A stretch of DNA of 64,000 bases from Combretum micranthum (taxonomy: Eukaryota; Streptophyta; Magnoliopsida; Myrtales; Combretaceae): positions 186,001 through 250,000 of the forward strand of contig JAMXBD010001447.1 in the NCBI GenBank assembly GCA_024138025.1, given 5' to 3'. Numbering within the stretch: position 1 is the stretch's first letter; each line of letters opens with the position of its first letter. The notes under the pieces were generated by a model. That model was given only the letters and a program-made list of their open reading frames with translations. It was not told the origin of the DNA and did no database searches. The position numbers and the translations under genes are program-made. Positions 34,640 through 46,982 of the stretch are shown one piece after another.

Positions 34640-36430
34640 CATTTTTGAAAATTCGGTTGAAAATGGAGCCATATTTAGAAAAGTTGTTTTTCAACTTTAA
34701 AATGTGTATTTTTCATTTAAAATGAAGGGCTTAGGGTATAGATAACATAAATAAGTGATTTTGATGAGTGAAGTTTAGATCTATGAGTTTATAGTTTACT
34801 ACCATGGGTTTCTTTTAGATCCATGTTCATATTAAGTATAGATCTTAGTTTTGAACTTAGACAAAAATTGAGAAATTCGTATTTTGGCAAAACCCCTATT
34901 TGAAAACCACTTTCCAAGTGTAAAAATGTAATTTTTACTTAAGAAAATGAAAGCTTAATATATGTATATCATCAAGACTTCTTTTTACAAGAATCAAAAG
35001 TGATTTTCAAAATAAAAATCTTATTTTCGGATTTAGGTCAAGACATATTTTAAAAACATGTTTTCCAACTCAAAAATGAAGTTTTTATTCAAGATAAAAG
35101 GGCTCTTAGGTAGGATATGTAAGGAATGGATTTTTATAAGTTTAGATAGATTTTATCAAAAGATATGTCCAAAAATAAATTTTGTAAATTCGGATCCCAA
35201 CCAAGACCAATTTTGAAAACCTATTTTTCAACTTCAAAACAAGGCTTTTATTAAAGAAATGGAAGCCTTAAGGTAGTTTGATTAGGAAATGATTTTTGAA
35301 AGACTAAATGAGTTTTACAAAGAAAACAAGCTCAAATGAATTTCTCAAAATTCGGATTTGAAAATAGCCACAATTCAAACACTATTTCCAAATGCCAAAA
35401 TGATAATTTTGATAGGAAAATGGAAGTCCTAGGGTATATATATAATAAGACAAGTTTTGATAAGGATAAAAGGAGTTTATCAAAATATAACCTTAGAACA
35501 ACAATGGTTTCCAAGAATAGGTTAAACAATGTTTTCATCTTCAAAATTTTGTAAAATTCGTACTAGGCAAACCACCTATGTAAACACCTATTTTCTAACC
35601 CCAAAATGAAGGTTTTTATTGAAATAATGAAGGTGATGGTTATATAGATCATCAAGGTTGAGTTTTGATAAAATAAAGTATGATTTTGCAAGAAGAAAAC
35701 TATTTTTCTCAAGTCTAGTATAATTCAAAGTTTTGCAAAGTAAAGTTTTCAAAAAGAATTCTTTGTATTATATGTATACATATAGGTAGATCATCTCATA
35801 ATCTTCATGACAATAGCTTGTAGGTAGTACATATATGCATGATGCATTATAGATCAAGTATGAAAATTGAGTTTATCCAAAACTTGTAAATTCGGATGAT
35901 TTCAAAGCCATGCCTTAAAAACCCATTTACCAACTCAAAACTTGTGTTTTATATGAAAAATGAGGAGTTTAAGTCATAGGTATCATCAAGTAATGATTTT
36001 GATAAATTAAGATGGGATTTGCTAAGAAAAATATATAGAACAATGAGTAGAAATGAAGTAGGAAAAATTAGTTGTTGTCATTTTAGGAAATTCGTAACAA
36101 TGGAACAATGGCATGAAAACTCATATTTTCCAAACTCAAATTAGAAGTTTTATCAAAGAAATGAAGTCCTTAGTGGCTAGGCATGGTTGAGTCTTAATTT
36201 TCTAAGTACCAAATGATTTTTACTTAAAGGAATCACTCAAAACAATTTTTACAAAATTCGGATTTTTGAATCAACCCTACTTGAAAACATGTTTACAAAG
36301 TGTAAAATGGAAATTTTTATGTAGAAATGAAGGTCATAAGTAATATAATAATGAAGACTCAATTTTAAATAAAATAATTATATTTCTTAAGAAAAATCCA
36401 AAACAAATGGAAATCAAAGTTAGGAAACTA
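34640..36430 (+). repeat. Degenerate tandem array of about nine units in LTR H
   Basis: Units of about 150-225 bp, each with an AAATTCG(G/T) landmark (34651, 34876, 35027, 35188, 35350, 35556, 35890, 36090, 36256), then a CAACTCAAAA-like segment, then AAAATGAAG..CCTTAGG, then GATTTT. The spacing 35556-35890 is about two units, so one landmark is probably lost. The last three units match, in order, the three units of LTR B (51256, 51449, 51611). Confidence 0.7.
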
Positions 36431-37382
36431 GTATTCTTAAAGTAGTATCTTTGAAGTCTTATAAATAAAGTTATAAAATTTCCCTTTAGCAAAAATCATC
36501 AAGACATGCATACATTAGCTCATCTCATGTCATTCATGTTAGGAAATCATTCATATTGCATGTATGCTAATCTATAGTAGGAACATTACAAACATTTACA
36601 AAACTATTTTTTGGAAATTGAAATTGTTACTGACCAGAACTGATCCAACATTTTTGAAGCTTCAAAGTTTTCAAAACTTAAATATAATATTAGAATTAGA
36701 TAGATCTTTCGAAGTAGATAGAAATCGATATATAATTTGCGAGATTCTGAGTTAAAATGACCAAGTTATAGCCGTTTTAAGTTGGAATTCCCGCTTAGGA
36801 CGAGAATTGCGAAGTTGATAGTTGTATAAGATAGTTTGGATTAGTTAAGTGATGAAATACTTATTAGAGTATTTCCTCCTTTTTAGGTGACCTCGATATC
36901 GACAATTCCCTACCACCGGATTACTTATACTAGAAGACCGGTGATCCAATGGCCGAGTGAGTATTACTTCCGATTCATTTATTGTATGTGATTGTAATAA
37001 TAGTTGCACTAGATATTTGGTAAAGATAAAATGGATGGCATGATGGGGACGAACAAGGACTATTCATGCTTGTTGTTGATATGAGAAATGGAATGTAAGA
37101 ATATCGAAGCCGAGTGACTAATTATTGCTTGTATATATGAATTAGGATTGATTGTCTGTGATTATTGATTGATCACTTAAAAGAATTGGTATAATTGAGT
37201 ATTCGGAATTGAAGATGAAATTGAACTCATTCATATCACGATGGGGATGGAGCATTAGCATTTGTTAGTTTATCGTTGTACTTTAAACGATTCTTCTTAG
37301 TTGATCGTTGTACTTTAAACGACGTTCGTACCGCGGGATTCGTTAATCTGCTAACCCGGGATGGAGGGCGCAAGTCCATCCA

Positions 37383-37407
37383 CATATGATTTCCGGCAAT
37401 TTATATG
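37383..37407 (+). other. Conserved LTR hairpin (copy in H)
   Basis: Arm CATATGATT, loop TCCGGCA, arm ATTTATATG: 8 of 9 pairs including one G.U; 519 nt from the LTR end. Confidence 0.7.
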
Positions 37408-37931
37408 TTGTTGAATTCACGTGTTTGATGCATATCACTTGTCTAACTAATCACTTGATTGTATGATGTGTTATAAATGTAATCCTGGAAGTTTTCACTC
37501 ACTAAGCTAGTGTAGCTTATACCCCAATAGATGTTTGATTAAACAGGTTATCTGAAGAATGCTAAGTGGGGACCAAGATGGTTGGAGCCGAGAATGACTT
37601 TGGGATTCCAGCAAGAAATGAGAATGCTTGAAGTTTTTAGCTAGGTTTTATTAATTGCCTTGTAATAGTTTTATATAGTAGAATCTTTTGATGTATTGTA
37701 ATTGAAGTTTTATGAGTTGTATCTTGAAGAATAGTGAATTGAATTTCCTCTACATTGTTACTCAAGTTATATCAACATGAAATGTATCATTCCGATGTGT
37801 CTCCTCCATGTGTTAGATGCCTTGTACATAGTATGGAAGCCTTGGCGTGACATAGGTGGTCATTCTTAGGCTTTAATATTGTGTACGATGGACTGCCACG
37901 TTTAGGATATCCTTCAGGGCGTGACACCCCA

Positions 37932-38005
37932 TCTGTAGGACTAGGAATTCCCTTAGAGATGCAAAGGAAACATGCTACATATGCAAGGTGTGGTACCTCT
38001 ATATA
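37932..38005 (+). pseudogene. gag: Continuation of the gag zinc-knuckle region of element G
   Basis: About 75 bp between LTR H and LTR I. One frame reads KETCYICKV, the start of another CX2C knuckle. It follows the CYVCRRP end at 32511 once LTR H is removed. Confidence 0.5.
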
Positions 38006-38010
38006 CATGA

Positions 38011-38410
38011 TGTCACGCCCTGAAAGGTACCCTAAACTTGGCAGTCTGCCACATATGGTATTTAAACTTAATAATGACTTCTTGAAATCATGTTAAGTTT
38101 CAACACCATATGTAAGGCGTCTATCACAACAATAGGAGACACTAGTGGATGTATAGTTCGAGATAGTAAATACAGTAAACAAGAATTCTAGATAACCATC
38201 TCATTTCAAAATTATAAGAATATAATCCTTATATTATCTTGGGGGCTTTTCCCCTATAAATCTCCGAACAATCATAATATCGTCTTAGTCTTTTACACAA
38301 GGAAACAATACTAATACCAAAAGATATTAAAAGATATTTAGCCTAAGATCTTCAAAAGATTTCCACAAGCTCCTCAAAACATAATCCCACTTGACTATAT
38401 GTAGTCCTTG
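38011..38410 (-). mobile_element. LTR I, first segment (minus strand)
   Basis: Starts TGTCACGCCCTGAAAGGTACCC; interrupted after 38410 by LTR J. Confidence 0.9.
38406..38410. repeat. Target-site duplication of LTR J
   Basis: CCTTG here and CCTTG at 42758-42762: perfect. Confidence 0.92.
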
Positions 38411-39635
38411 TGTAAACCCTCGAAAATCTCATAATTCTTAAAAATAATCCTAGAAGTCTAATATCAAAATTCAAATCTCGAAAATCGACTCAAGATAAAA
38501 ACCAAATTCTAGACCGAGTCAAAACACTAGAAACGAAACCCTAAAAAAAATCGAATCAAGTTAAAACTTAATTCCAAATAAGATCAAAAACGAGTTTTCT
38601 CATTCTTGAAAAAACGAGAACCCTTGAAACAAAATATAAAGTCCAACTACCGGTTTAATCAACGTCCGTACGCCAATCAAATCATCTACCCAATTCCTAA
38701 ACCGCAAATCAAAACGATAGATTCAAATACCGCTTAACAACGAAATGATAAAATCTTAAATCCTTCAATAAAATTTTAGAATCACAATTTTCAATTTTCA
38801 CCAAAAGTCAAACTAAGTCAACTCATAACCCTAGACTCGGTTAAACAATCTCGAGAACTAAATCTATTAAATAATCACAAATAAAATAAGATAAACCACA
38901 GATATCGAGCTAAAAACACAAAACGATCAAAACTCAAAAATTATACGATCTTACGAAAATCTCGACGAAACCAGAAGTCAAATCGAAACCCCAAAGTCAA
39001 CAAAGCCTATAACGAACCCTAGTATTTAAGATCCGGTAATCCCGCATTTTGAAACCCTAGGAAATGAAATTAAGCTAATAGCTTAAAGTAGTTCGTAATA
39101 ATATAGGGCAACATAAAAATATCAGATTCGCGAATTTCGAGTGTCCTTCGAACTCAAACGGGATCAATTCTCGAAAAACGTATCCCGAAGCTCGGAATAT
39201 TAAAAATATTCCGTTTATACCAATAGACTTGTAAAAATATAAGGATTCCAAAAATATCAGTTTTAGAATTTTTCGGTAGCTAAAAATTACAGATATCGCA
39301 TTATTACGCGTATTTTTATTACTATCGGTACTTTAATTGTCTAGTCTACTATTCATAGTATTTTTCTACTATTCATTACTATTTCACTATCTCTACTTTT
39401 TCTTACACCTATTTCTTACTACCTACATGCCTATTTTCTTACTTTTTATATTTCCAATACACCTTATATCAAATCATACCTTACATATTAATTATTTTCT
39501 TACAAAATTCACTCAAAAATCAACTCACTCTCTCCTCCCCATCTTCATGGCCGGTGCTACTAGCCTCTCTCTCCCTCTCAATTATTTTTCTTTTTCAATT
39601 TATTTTATTACATCTAAAGTTCACTCCAAAAATTC

Positions 39636-39643
39636 TATAAATA
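39636..39643 (+). promoter_or_regulatory. TATA box of LTR J
   Basis: TATAAATA followed by CCCCCTTCC. Confidence 0.75.
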
Positions 39644-42190
39644 CCCCCTTCCTCTTTCACTCTTTCACACAACTCATTTCACTACCGAAACTCTCTCAAA
39701 ATCTCTCCACAAATCTTTTGTTCAAGAATTCTCTCTACCAAAACTCTCTTAAACAAATTTTCCACAAAACTTATTCCTTATACATAAACCTTTTACCACA
39801 TATCACTACTCCTATAATACCCATTTCATCTACTATCTTCATACCACTTACACACTTTAGGTAAAGATTTCTTCCAACTATTATTCACTCATGTCATGTA
39901 ACTTAACATGACAATGGTGTTGTTTTGAAACTCATATGAGTAGTAAAAGCAACAACATGTTCATGTTTTGTTCTTGTACATAAGCTTCCTATTTATTATG
40001 TTATTATTATTATTGTTATTATTGGCTTCTAATCTAACTTATATAAAGTATTATGTATATTATGTATATATATTTATTTAGAGCATCTAAGCTCATTTGT
40101 TATTTATTTACTTCAAGTTATGCAATTTATTTATTTCATGCTATTTCTTTAAGACTAGTCTTTTCAGTCTTAGACTTGTTCATATCAAGTCAAAACAATC
40201 TTTTGTTTATTTTCTTTAATCTTTCGGAACTAGTCCATTCTTAGTCCCAGGATGCCTTGATGAAGTTAAGGTTCCCAATACTTGATATTTTATTTTCTTG
40301 CTCATTATTTATCTCTAGTATTTTCTTATGTTCTTATTACTTTATATGCTCATGATACCTGCATCTACATAATGTTAATGTTTCAACTAATCTAAAAATA
40401 GAATTTTACTTTACTAAATGAACTCAAAGCTAGATTTTCGATTATATGATTTATCACAAAATCAAGATGTTATTATCAACAACATAAAAATAGAGTTTTC
40501 TCAACGTTTTCTTAAATAACAAAGATATATTACCAAGGAAACATAAGAAATAAATATTTTCTTTGTATATTATGTTAACCTAAGCTTTAGTAAAATAATT
40601 TATTAATATTAAAAGTTTTTACAAAAAGCTTAAGATTTAAACTCTTTTAAACTTCATAATAAAACTAAGAAAACAAACTAGTTTTCAAAGTTAAGACAAA
40701 TTCAACCAATAAAATTACAAACCCACTTAGGAAAATAATGATTTTTAAGTCCCTAAAGAAAAGACTTATTTTTCCAAATAATATAAACAAGATAAGGTTA
40801 GAAACAAATGATTTTACCAATAAAGATGATTCTTTTCGAAAGAAATAAAAGAACAAGTTTTAGAAAACAAAGCTTATATTTTAAATAATAGAGACAAGAC
40901 TCAAGAACCATTCTAACATACAAATTCATAAAGAGGTTTTTCAACAACTTAATATACTTTTGATAAATTTGATTTTAAAGTAAAACTTATGAAAAACTAA
41001 GGTTAAAAGAAAACTTATTTGTCCTTGGAAAAAAAAAAGAAAGAAGAAAATAAAATAAGAATATACTCATTTATAACAACCTAGGAAAATATAAAGTTTC
41101 TTTAAATACTTGAAAAGAAATTTTCAAAGTTAAAGTTTAAATGAATTATTTTATGAAATAAATTGTTGAGGCACTAACATTAGGATTTTTGCATATAAAG
41201 TGATATTACCTATATATTCAAAGTGTTTATCAAATATATATTTATATACATATATTGTGACAAAAGGATTTTCTTTAAAATGAAGTTGAGTTAGAAAATG
41301 AATTTGCAAAAGTTTAGAATAATTCATTTTAAATCTGTACCTAACGTTTTCGGAACCTAAATGACCTTTTATAACAAAGATAAGTTTATAAATGGATAGA
41401 TCTTTTCGAATAGGTAGAAAACTATATATTATATGCGGAATTCCGAGTTAAAATGAGCAAGTTATGGCCATTTTAAGTTGGAATTTCCTCTTATACAATT
41501 TTACCGCGATTTTAAGTAAAGTTTAGAATCTCTAAGAGTAGAAATTTCATTAAGGACTTATCCCGGGTATTTCTTTTGTCTAGGTGACGAAAGATACGAG
41601 ATTACCCTACTCGAAGATTATTACAACTAAGAAGGTAGCAAAATGGACGAGTGAGTTATTCCCCTTGATTTCGTTACCTTGCTTATGTTTGTAAAGTGGT
41701 AGCATTAGTATACTTAGAAAAGATAACAATGGATATATATACTTGGGGAATTCGGGATTATGTGTATATATGTGATTCTATATTTATGCGTGAAATGAGA
41801 ATTAAGAATATCGCAACTTCGAATTGTTTGTTTAAATAATTTTGTTTACTTACTTGTATGCATGTTTATTGTTTGCTAAATTGATTGATCGCCCCTAATA
41901 AACCTTAATAACGTTTGGCTTAAGAAAAACGCTCACGCATAGCATCCATCGAGTCACATCTATTTCAGAAGGCTGCTACTCCTACGCGTAGAGTTGGATT
42001 GGCTGTGATCATGCGGTGCCACAGGCCATGTTCCTTCCTGGAGAATCCAAATCGCTCGGGGAAAGCGACTCTAGGTTCGGAGCCGAGCCAACTGAACGCT
42101 GTGGTTGAGGACCTGGGGACTAGCAATAGAACGTCGAGGACCTTCAACCTCGATTCCCTAACCTTTGATACGGAGGGGTAAATCCGTTCT

Positions 42191-42217
42191 ATATATAGTT
42201 TCCGGATAACTATATAT
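42191..42217 (+). other. Conserved LTR hairpin (copy in J)
   Basis: Arm ATATATAGTT, loop TCCGGAT, arm AACTATATAT: perfect 10-bp stem. The loop contains the self-complementary hexamer TCCGGA. 540 nt from the LTR end. Confidence 0.85.
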
Positions 42218-42762
42218 TTGCGTAATCATGTGATTGTTGCATTGTATGCATAGCATATGTGTGAAAATCTAAATAAACTTGTTTGAAAATATGGTGCGAA
42301 TGAAAAGGAATATCTCACTAAGCTAGTGGTAGCTTATACCCCTATAGATTTTGTTGAAACAGGTATACCTGTGGCTTAAATTGAGGATCATAACATCAAG
42401 GAAGTCATGGACGGATGTTAAGCTCCTATGAAGGAAATGGAAACATAAGATGAAAGTAATGTTGTAAGGTTCTTTATATGAAATGACCTATATGATTAGA
42501 GATGCATATTTATTTGAAGAGGGATATGCCCCTAAGAATTGAAATGTAATATGTATGTTTTTATGATAAAGTATTCTCTTTGCCTTGTTACTTATTTATT
42601 ATCAATATAAATTGTGCTACTCCGATGCGTTCCCTTGGTTGTGATGTACGCCTTGTACATGATATGGAAGCCTTTGCGTGACTAAGATAGTCATTCTTAG
42701 GCTTTAGTATTGTGTACGGCGGACTGCCACGTTTAGGGTGCCCCTCGGGGCGTGACACCTTG

Positions 42763-45700
42763 GGCATAAAAGATATTGGTCCTGTTACAATAAAGGTCTA
42801 TCGGAGTATAAGCATAACTAGCTTAGTGAGAATATTCCTGAATCAGCGTACTTGTATAAATAATTTCAAACAAGTTATTAAACAAGCATATGAATACATC
42901 AAGCAAGTGATCAAGCAATACATATGATCTACTAGAAATCATATGTTTGAATGGTTTACCCTTGCATTTAGGGTTAAGTGTTTCAGGCTCTTTAAAACCC
43001 ATCTTTAAAATCTAACTTATGTAGTTTATTTCAGGCGCCTACTCGCCCATCTTGAAATAGTTTTTTCAGGCTCCTAATCGCCCATCTTGCAGATTTATGG
43101 CTCGTGCAAACTCGGCTACTATACTCTTGTCCCATCGAGTGTTGCAGCTCATGAAATGAAACTAACTACGTAATATGCATGAATCAATTAATATAACTCA
43201 TAATATATTATTAGAGTAATTTAAAGATGATCACATAATTTGCACACACTCAACATAATAATAGTAAAACACAAGTTAATTAACAATGATTCATGCCTCG
43301 GTATGCTTAGCATTCTTTCAACCAATATTATCATACATAATTCATTTTCATCTTTTCCTACTTCTAGTGCCTCTAGCTGCAAGCACAACCAAGTACGTAA
43401 AAGGTAGGAAATAAACTCACTCGGCCATAAGGATACTTCTTTCTTATGGAGGAGTCGATCGGAAATTCCACTAATCGAAATAATCCTCCAGATATGAATA
43501 CTCCTTCTCGGGATCACCTAATCAAGAAGAATACCCATAATGAGTATTTCTTGTTGATTCTATGGTACTTATCAAAAACTATGTCATAAGATCGTTAAAA
43601 TTCGCATATAAGGTAATTCCAACTTAAAATGGCCATAACTTGGTCATTTTAACTTGGAATTGCACAAATAATATACCGTTTTCTATCTACTTGAAACGAT
43701 CTAACCATTTCTAAGGTTATTTTTGTCATAAAAATCCATTTGGGAGGAAAATTCTATGGTACAGAATAGTTACGAATTTATAGTTCACAAAATATGATTT
43801 TTCCAAATTTCACTTTACTCAAAAATCCTTAAGCAAAATATATGGATTATATATATATAGTTGAAAAATCCTTTAAATATACATATACACTCATATTGTA
43901 TGCATGATTTTTGTAGTATTGTCTCAATTATTGATATTTCATAAACAATTTGTCTTTAAAAGATAAAACTTTTGAAAATTTCACCTTTTTGAATTGTTAG
44001 AAGGAAACTTAAAAAATTCTTGAGTTGTTATAAGTGAGTGTTTTTTTATTATAATTCCATTTCCTATCTTTTCAAAAGCAATTTAATTTCCAAAAATTTG
44101 GTTCTTTAAGTTATCTACCAATTTTATTTCTAGTAATTGAAAAATAAGCTTTTCAAAATATTCCTTAAGTTGTTGGAGTGGTAAAATATTTGGAGTTGTA
44201 TAAATGTATGTTTTCTTTTCATTTTTCATATTCATTTTCTTCTTCTAGAAAATAAGTGTACCTTTAAGACTTTACTTTCTTGGTAAATTTTATTTTTCTA
44301 AGTTGGTTTCTCAAATAGTGAGTTGATTTTACCTTGATTGGAAAACTTGTTTTATTCTTAATCTTTATCAAGTGGTGGAATCATTCTTTTAGATAAGTTT
44401 ACAAGAAAAGCTTTCTTAATAAAGAATTGTCAATATTAGATCTTAGTAAATTTTTATTTTTATTTTGAAAAGAGAATAACAACATAAAAATTTAAGTTTT
44501 GAAGAGACTTTCTTAGTTAAAATTTTTTAATGTTAAGAAAAATTCTATCTTTATGGAGTTTTTTGTTTTGATTTATAAAAGAGATGAGTTCTTTTCATTT
44601 CAAGAAATCTTAGGCATTATTACTTAAAAACTTATGATCAATTTGTCTAAGCTTTTGAAAAGGATTTATTAAAAACAATATTTAGACTTCTTGTTGAAGA
44701 TTCCTTTGTTGAGAAATCTAGTTCACTTTTCCTTGTTAAAGAAAGAACCCATTTTATTTTTACTTAAGACAACAACATTATAATCATGCATGAATATGAT
44801 TATGTAGCAATGAAAAAGTAAGAATAATAAGATAGAAAGAAATACTCATAAGTAAATAAACATAATAAAATAGTCAAGCATTGGGAATTTTAGCTTCATC
44901 AAGGTATCCCGATCATGTATTGGGAGCCTTAATTTCATCAAGGCAACCTAGGACTAAGAATAGACTAGTCCCAAAAGGAAAGAAAAGAAAAGAAAGAAAA
45001 TCGTTTTGATTTGATATGGATAAGTCTAAGACTAGAAAGACTAGTCTTAATAAATTGCATGAATTAAATAAATAAATTGCAAAGTATGAAAATAAATAAA
45101 TAAATAACAAGTGAGCTTATATGCTCTAAAGAAATATATATACATAATATACATAATACTATATATAAGTTAGATTAGAGCAAAAATAATAATAACTATA
45201 ATAAACAACACAATAACATAAAGTAAAATAGAACTGAACAAAAAAAAAAAAAACATGAATATATTGTTGCTTCTTTAACTCTCATGAGTCTAAGAAACAT
45301 ACATTAAGCTCATGCTAAGTTGTATGAACATGATAAAGAAATATAGGTAGGATTTTACCTAAGGTTTTATGGAAAATTTGAGAAGAGATGAATGGGTAGT
45401 GTTTTTATTGTTTTTCTTGAAGAGTAGTAAATGGTAGAGAGTGTTTGGAGAGGGAATTGTTGGAGAGAGGTTTTGACAGAGAATTTTTGTAGAGTTTTGT
45501 TATGTAAAATGGATGTGTGAAAGGATAAAGGAGGAAGGGGGTATTTGTAGAATTTTGGAGTGGAAATTAGATGTAATAAAATAAATTGAAAAAGAAATAA
45601 TATTGAGAAAGAGAGAGAGATGGCCATCACAAATGGAGAAGAAAGAGAGAGGGTTTTGTTTAATTTTTTGTATTTTTGTAATGAAAAGAAGTAATGTGTA

Positions 45701-46434
45701 AGGTTTGATGTGAATAAAGTTGTATTGGAAATGTAAAAGTGCAAGAAAATAGGTATGTAGGAAGTAAGAAATAGGTGTAAGAAAAAGTAGAGATAGTGAA
45801 ATGGTAATGAATAGTAGGAATAGTACTATGAATAGTAAACTACACAAATAAAATACTTGTAGCAATAAAAATACGCGTAAACGAGCTATATCTGATATTT
45901 TTAGTTACCGAAAAATTGTGAAATTGATATTTTTGAAATCCTTGTTTAATTACGAGTCTTTTGGTGTTATTGAAATATTTTTATTATTCCGAGCTCTGGG
46001 ACATGCTTTTTGAGAACTGATCCTGTTTGAGTCCGAAGGACACTCGAAATTCACGAATATGATATTTTTATATAACCCCATATTATTACGAACTCTTATA
46101 AGCCATTAACTCAATTTCGTTTTCTAGGGCTTGAAGGCACGGGATTGCCGAAGTTGAAATTGTTTGATTGTCTTGATCTTTGTTGAATTTTGAAACTCTG
46201 GTTTAACTAGGGTTAGGGTTTAATCCAACTTTACCTTAGAAATTGAGGGCTTTACCTCAGGGATCGGCTAGATGGACTTTCTCATGCTCGGATTTTTGTG
46301 CCGAATGATTAATGAATCTTCTCTTATGAAATCCCGTGATCGAAATTGTTTAAGGTTCGGTTTCAACTTAGGTCAGTCTTTAGGGTTTCGATTCGGTATT
46401 CCAAAACCATTTTAAAAAAATTCGGGGGTTTACA
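42763..46434 (-). mobile_element. LTR I, second segment
   Basis: Resumes after the CCTTG duplication and ends TTCGGGGGTTTACA. Joined LTR I is about 4.1 kb. Contains a hairpin at 42920-42946 and a three-copy short repeat at 42985-43095 (TTTCAGGC..CCTA..CGCCCATCTTG). It also has the conserved block near 43630, an acceptor-like GATTAG at 43519-43518, a donor-like CTTAG|GTAAAA at 45358 and a decayed TATA (TACAAATA in sense) at 45542-45549. Its flanks, CATGA left and TAGGA right, do not form a clean duplication and carry different element parts. Confidence 0.88.
42920..42946 (-). other. Conserved LTR hairpin (copy in I)
   Basis: Sense strand: arm CATATGATT, loop TCTAGTA, arm GATCATATG: 9 pairs with one U.G. 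The loop has CTAG in place of CCGG, still self-complementary. Confidence 0.75.
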
Positions 46435-46982
46435 TAGGAAGATCTAAAGTTGCAAGGTCTATGGGACAACCCCATCCCATTCCCCAAAGGAGATAACCCA
46501 TCCAAGAAAGAATGTGGAACTTCGTCTAGAGATCCTACCACAATATCTCACCACACAGGAAAAGAAGAAGCTCCTGATGATGAAAACGAGGGATCAATAG
46601 GCTCAAAATGTCAAGGAGATGTTCCTATTCTATGAAGAGCAATCCGAAGTAGGGATGGAAGCTAAACCTTTCGTAAAAGCATTAAAGTATTGATAGTTAA
46701 TGCTTTTGTTCAAAGGATTAACGATTATGTAAACATTGTCTAAGCAATGATTTGAAATTGTAACCATGTTTTGTATTCTTTCTTTGAACTTTTGTAAATG
46801 AAGAATTTAAGTCTTCCTTTTGCTTTCATATAATTGTTTTAATGTTATGAATTTCCTTTCCATTATTATGATTTTAGTCAGTTTTCAATATTTCTTATAT
46901 ATATATATATATTTATTCATTTTCGTACTCGATCGCTATTAGCTTGTTTCTTTAATGTTTTTCCAAAGACATCTAGGACTTT
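46435..46982 (+). other. Region between LTR I and the K gag
   Basis: Starts with a short open stretch (46450-46635, QGLWDNPIPFPKGDNPSKK) that could be the tail of an ORF1-like frame. About 350 bp of AT-rich non-coding sequence with a (TA)n run at 46896-46912 follow, up to the gag ATG at 46983. A non-coding spacer before gag is also seen in element B. Confidence 0.4.

Larger units (their letters stand above)
32517..37926 (+). mobile_element. Solo LTR H (plus strand, 5.4 kb, longest in the window)
   Basis: Starts TGTAAGCCCCGGAAAATTTC and ends GGATATCCTTCAGGGCGTGACA. Start type is shared with L2 and E. Donor-like CATAG|GTAATA at 34215, tandem array 34640-36430, conserved block near 36756-36783, acceptor-like CCTCCTTTTTAG ending at 36886, two-copy short repeat at 37265-37330 (TCGTTGTACTTTAAACGA twice) and hairpin 37383-37407. 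It is 1 kb longer than L2, mostly because of the array. It sits inside the zinc-knuckle region of element G's gag with a near-perfect 5-bp duplication and no internal region. Confidence 0.9.
38411..42757 (+). mobile_element. Solo LTR J (plus strand, 4.35 kb)
   Basis: Starts TGTAAACCCTCGAAAATCTC and ends GGGTGCCCCTCGGGGCGTGACA, with a perfect CCTTG duplication. TATA box 39636-39643, donor-like TTTAG|GTAAAG at 39861, conserved block near 41450-41480, acceptor-like TTTCTTTTGTCTAG ending at 41583, GC-rich module 41965-42181, hairpin 42191-42217. Close copy of L3 and N in the same block order. No internal region. The 175-codon plus frame at 39337-39864 spans the TATA box and start region; it is low-complexity and not conserved as a protein in L3 or G. 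Confidence 0.93.

Noticed and set aside
39337..39864. 175-codon plus-strand frame in LTR J
   Set aside because: Low-complexity Phe/Leu/Ser-rich translation of the promoter and start region. The equivalent places in L3, G and N have no matching protein.
45367..45865. Two overlapping minus-strand frames of 125 and 121 codons in LTR I
   Set aside because: Same promoter-region composition effect as in J; the two frames overlap in different phases and neither has a family match I can name.
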